A DNA stretch of 8,053 nt from Thioalkalivibrio sp. (lineage in GTDB: Bacteria; Pseudomonadota; Gammaproteobacteria; Ectothiorhodospirales; Ectothiorhodospiraceae): contig PWGH01000246.1 of assembly GCA_003555285.1 (NCBI GenBank), positions 1 through 8,053 of the forward strand, given 5' to 3'. Of this stretch, positions 7,001-8,053 are shown in pieces. The notes beneath the pieces were generated by a model, which was not told where the DNA came from, made no database searches, and saw only the letters and a program-made list of their open reading frames with translations. Both the position numbers and the translations under genes were made by a program. Position 1 is the stretch's first letter, and each line of letters starts with the position of its first letter.

Positions 7001-7988
7001 GGCGGGCGACGAGCCGGTGGCGACGATCCCGACGCCCCGCGCTCCGGAGGCCGGCGGTCTGCACCGCTTTCCGCGCGGCCCCGCGCCCGGTACCTTCCTG
7101 CACGGCCTGCTGGAATGGGCGGCCCGCGAGGGCTTTGCGGCGGTGGCCGCGGATCCGGCCCGGTTGCGGGACACCGTGGCGCGGCGCTGCCGTCTGCGCG
7201 GGTGGCAGACCTGGGTGGAGCCCCTGTGCACCTGGTTCGGTCGGCTCCTGGTAGAGCCGCTCACATTGCCCGGCGCAGGCGTGCTGCGGCTGGACCGGCT
7301 GAGAACCTACCAGCCCGAGCTCGAATTCTGGTTCGAAACCCATTGGATCGATTCCCGGCGCCTGGACGCCGCGGTCCGCAGTGGGACGCTGCAGGCGGCT
7401 GCCCGCCCGGAGCTGATGCCGCAACTGCTCAACGGCATGCTGAAGGGCTTCATCGATCTGGTCTTCGAGCACGAGGGCCGCTATTACACCCTCGATTACA
7501 AGTCCAACTGGCTCGGCCCGCGGCCGGAAGACTATGTCCCCGAACGGATGCGGGCGCGCGTGCTGGAAAGCCGGTACGACCTGCAGTACGTGCTCTACAC
7601 GCTGGCGCTGCACCGGCTGTTGAAGAGCCGCCAGCCGGATTACGCCTACGACCGGCACATGGGGGGTGCGATCACCTGGTTTCTGCGCGGCCTGGATGCG
7701 GGCAGTCAGGGTCTGCACCTGGAGCGCGTGCCCGAGGCCTTGATCGAGGAACTCGATCAGATGATCCGCTCGGCCCCGGATGCAATCGATCGCCGTAACG
7801 ATGCACGGGGAATGCCCGAAGCGGATGCCGGCGAGGAGCATCAGACTCGCTATCAGGAGACCGGCCGTCACGAGCCCGACAGCCACGAGTCCGGTAGGCA
7901 CGAGTCCGGTAGGCACGAGTCCGACGATCACGGGGCCGACTGTCACCGGGCTGTCGATCAGGGTGCTGGACCGGAGGGCCGCCGATGA
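4032..7988 (+). CDS. recB: Exodeoxyribonuclease V subunit beta, RecB (SF1A helicase with C-terminal nuclease)
   Basis: RecB is the ATP-driven 3'-5' helicase and only nuclease of RecBCD, and it loads RecA after Chi. The product is 1318 aa (E. coli 1180). Helicase motifs in order: Walker A ASAGTGKT (55-62, K61), VVTFTDAATRELRARI (94-109), STIHAWCYRML (165-175), Walker B MIDEFQDTDPVQYRIF (422-437, D424/E425), LIGDPKQSIYSFRGADI (454-470), TLGTNYRST (486-494), IVTIHKAKGLQYPLVFLPF (790-808) and EDLRLLYVAVTRA (852-864). A variable linker (about 871-1015) leads to the nuclease. There H1024, D1142, D1155 and K1157 (LDYKSNW) match the E. coli catalytic set H956, D1067, D1080 and K1082, and Q1185-Y1189 matches QxxxY, with the same D-to-D (13) and K-to-Q (28) spacing. 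The enzyme should therefore be active. Oddities are an extension of about 39 residues before the LDPLAFPLFGSRLIEAS start, a G8 run at codons 933-935, and a 73-residue tail of 5-residue repeats. The ATG at 4032 overlaps the recC stop (ATGA); only weak GAGAG (4019-4023) precedes it, so translation is probably coupled. Confidence 0.97.
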   Translation: MSADRILDATDPALPLSENLPLFSDDVEPSTSVRHPVAALDPLAFPLFGSRLIEASAGTGKTFAIAALYLRLVLGHGGNGQAFAEPLLPPQILVVTFTDAATRELRARIHERLMQAARHFRATASEAPDPVLHGILEAYPTPAERAACARRLEVAAEWMDEAAVSTIHAWCYRMLREHAFDSGSLFEQELAADQQALRAEAVRDYWRHMVYPQQGARLELLCTTLGRDPETLGRRVWGLLSSEPARMASLDELTAVLDDRLAALEPFKAPWRDDFAAIAASFLSALPALNGNKYRKAEALLETMRLWALDPGRTEPGAASKELTVRFSRAGMNERLKKGRVLPADLHPAFAMMDGYAELTDDTPALLLRHAAGWIRARFEREQRRQAQLGFDDLLTRLDDALASPGGARLAHTIRTQFPIAMIDEFQDTDPVQYRIFERIYRIAENRPEQGLFLIGDPKQSIYSFRGADIHSYLQARRATDGRHYTLGTNYRSTEAMVQAANRLFEHAEGYAAGAFLFRAGDDDPVPFQGVTAQGRAERLEAGGEPLPALVLVHPEAGDSVSTGEYLGTMAQSCATEMVTLLEGARAGHTGFAQVEGFAALQPSDLAVLVRNRREADAIQAALRARGVRSVYLSDRESVFASPEAADVLRWLRACAEPQSERLLRAALATATLNLDLQALDRLNTDEAHWEQRVVEFRDYRRIWRRQGVLPMLRRFLHAFGLPQTLFQRADGERVLTNLLHLSELLQTAAAELDGEPALIRHLATHLQGDGAASDEQILRLESDEGLVRIVTIHKAKGLQYPLVFLPFIGSFRLRDDSQLPLIYRDAAGRVCRSMTPDALALAQADRERLAEDLRLLYVAVTRACHFCWLGIAPLRRGTRKENELHHSAIGYLLGGGDPIPGPALAEALRGLAGTVPAIVVSTAPEPKSARYGGGEAPAALGAPRRMMHTVREHWWIASYSALRLAGWSEHVAATGPEAPDTALEDRLGEAGDEPVATIPTPRAPEAGGLHRFPRGPAPGTFLHGLLEWAAREGFAAVAADPARLRDTVARRCRLRGWQTWVEPLCTWFGRLLVEPLTLPGAGVLRLDRLRTYQPELEFWFETHWIDSRRLDAAVRSGTLQAAARPELMPQLLNGMLKGFIDLVFEHEGRYYTLDYKSNWLGPRPEDYVPERMRARVLESRYDLQYVLYTLALHRLLKSRQPDYAYDRHMGGAITWFLRGLDAGSQGLHLERVPEALIEELDQMIRSAPDAIDRRNDARGMPEADAGEEHQTRYQETGRHEPDSHESGRHESGRHESDDHGADCHRAVDQGAGPEGRR
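6828..6835 (+). other. G8 homopolymer inside recB
   Basis: Eight consecutive Gs cover most of three glycine codons (residues 933-935) in the linker between the RecB helicase and nuclease. It is the longest homopolymer I found in the window; the next are runs of six (C6 near 1229-1234, G6 at 7671-7676). A one-base gain or loss would move reading out of frame before any nuclease motif. Confidence 0.9.
7833..7967 (+). repeat. Nine-unit, 15-nt in-frame tandem repeat at the 3' end of recB
   Basis: Nine consecutive 15-base units start at 7833, 7848, 7863, 7878, 7893, 7908, 7923, 7938 and 7953. They encode the five-residue units EEHQT, RYQET, GRHEP, DSHES, GRHES, GRHES, DDHGA, DCHRA and VDQGA. The units at 7893 and 7908 are identical (GGTAGGCACGAGTCC); the outer ones are diverged. 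The middle codon is CAC in six units, CAT in one and CAG in two. The unit length is a multiple of three, so changes in copy number keep the recB frame. The array ends 5 bases before the recD Shine-Dalgarno sequence. Confidence 0.88.
7973..7978 (+). promoter_or_regulatory. recD ribosome binding site
   Basis: GGAGGG, six bases before the recD ATG at 7985, is a near-ideal Shine-Dalgarno sequence lying inside the last codons of recB. It makes recD initiation look stronger than that of recB, whose upstream sequence has only a weak match. Confidence 0.75.
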
Positions 7989-8053
7989 AGTTCGATCACG
8001 CCAGCGACGCCCTGGCATCGCCGTCCCGGCTGCTGGATCTGCTCGGCCTGTGG
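7985..8053 (+). CDS. recD: Exodeoxyribonuclease V subunit alpha, RecD (5' end only)
   Basis: The first 23 codons of a gene that continues past the window. The ATG overlaps the recB stop as ATGA and is preceded by GGAGGG at 7973-7978. The visible N-terminus starts MKFDHASDALASP and ends in RLLDLLGLW, a short hydrophobic stretch compatible with the small N-terminal domain of RecD, which contacts the rest of the complex. RecD is the 5'-3' SF1B helicase of RecBCD. No helicase motif lies in the visible part, so the assignment rests mainly on position directly after recB in a coupled recC-recB-recD operon. Whether the rest is intact cannot be seen. Confidence 0.85.
   Translation, partial: MKFDHASDALASPSRLLDLLGLW

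Noticed and set aside
6246..8018. A 590-codon open frame on the minus strand opposite the second half of recB and the start of recD.
   Set aside because: Same register effect as the other long antisense frame; the two are separated by a recB CTA leucine codon near 6245. It has no recognisable family features and crosses two real genes.

Overview
The window is a GC-rich stretch (roughly two thirds G+C by eye) from a bacterium, most likely a gammaproteobacterium. It carries the RecBCD recombination and repair locus in the order recC-recB-recD, all on the + strand. RecC and RecB can be followed against the E. coli proteins, from memory, over nearly their whole length, including the motifs of the RecB helicase and nuclease. 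The E. coli locus has ptrA between recC and recB; here the genes directly abut, as in Pseudomonas. GC content and gene order would fit a Pseudomonas- or Chromatiales/Ectothiorhodospiraceae-type genome, but the genus cannot be fixed from this sequence.

Layout. Bases 2-127 are the 3' end of an upstream gene, ending in a run of 12 glycines followed by a basic, Arg/Gly-rich tail. Bases 128-360 are non-coding and hold GC-rich inverted repeats, a weak promoter candidate and the recC ribosome binding site. recC occupies 361-4035 (1224 aa), recB 4032-7988 (1318 aa), and recD starts at 7985 and runs off the window after 23 codons. Both gene junctions are ATGA overlaps, so the three subunits are very probably translated as a coupled operon.

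How the genes work together. RecB is a 3'-5' SF1A helicase with a C-terminal nuclease. RecC is the scaffold that splits the duplex and reads Chi. RecD is the 5'-3' helicase. Together they process double-strand ends for RecA-dependent repair and degrade unprotected linear DNA. All RecB catalytic motifs are present, and the RecC positions linked to Chi reading in E. coli are nearly all kept, so the enzyme looks functional.

The unusual parts are on the edges of this known system. The 3' end of recB carries nine in-frame 15-nt tandem units that encode a His-rich, 5-residue-periodic tail, ending just before the recD ribosome binding site. An eight-G homopolymer lies in recB between the helicase and nuclease coding parts. 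RecB also has an N-terminal extension of about 39 residues, and RecC has small low-complexity insertions. I found no sign of an undescribed system, mobile element, CRISPR array or RNA gene.
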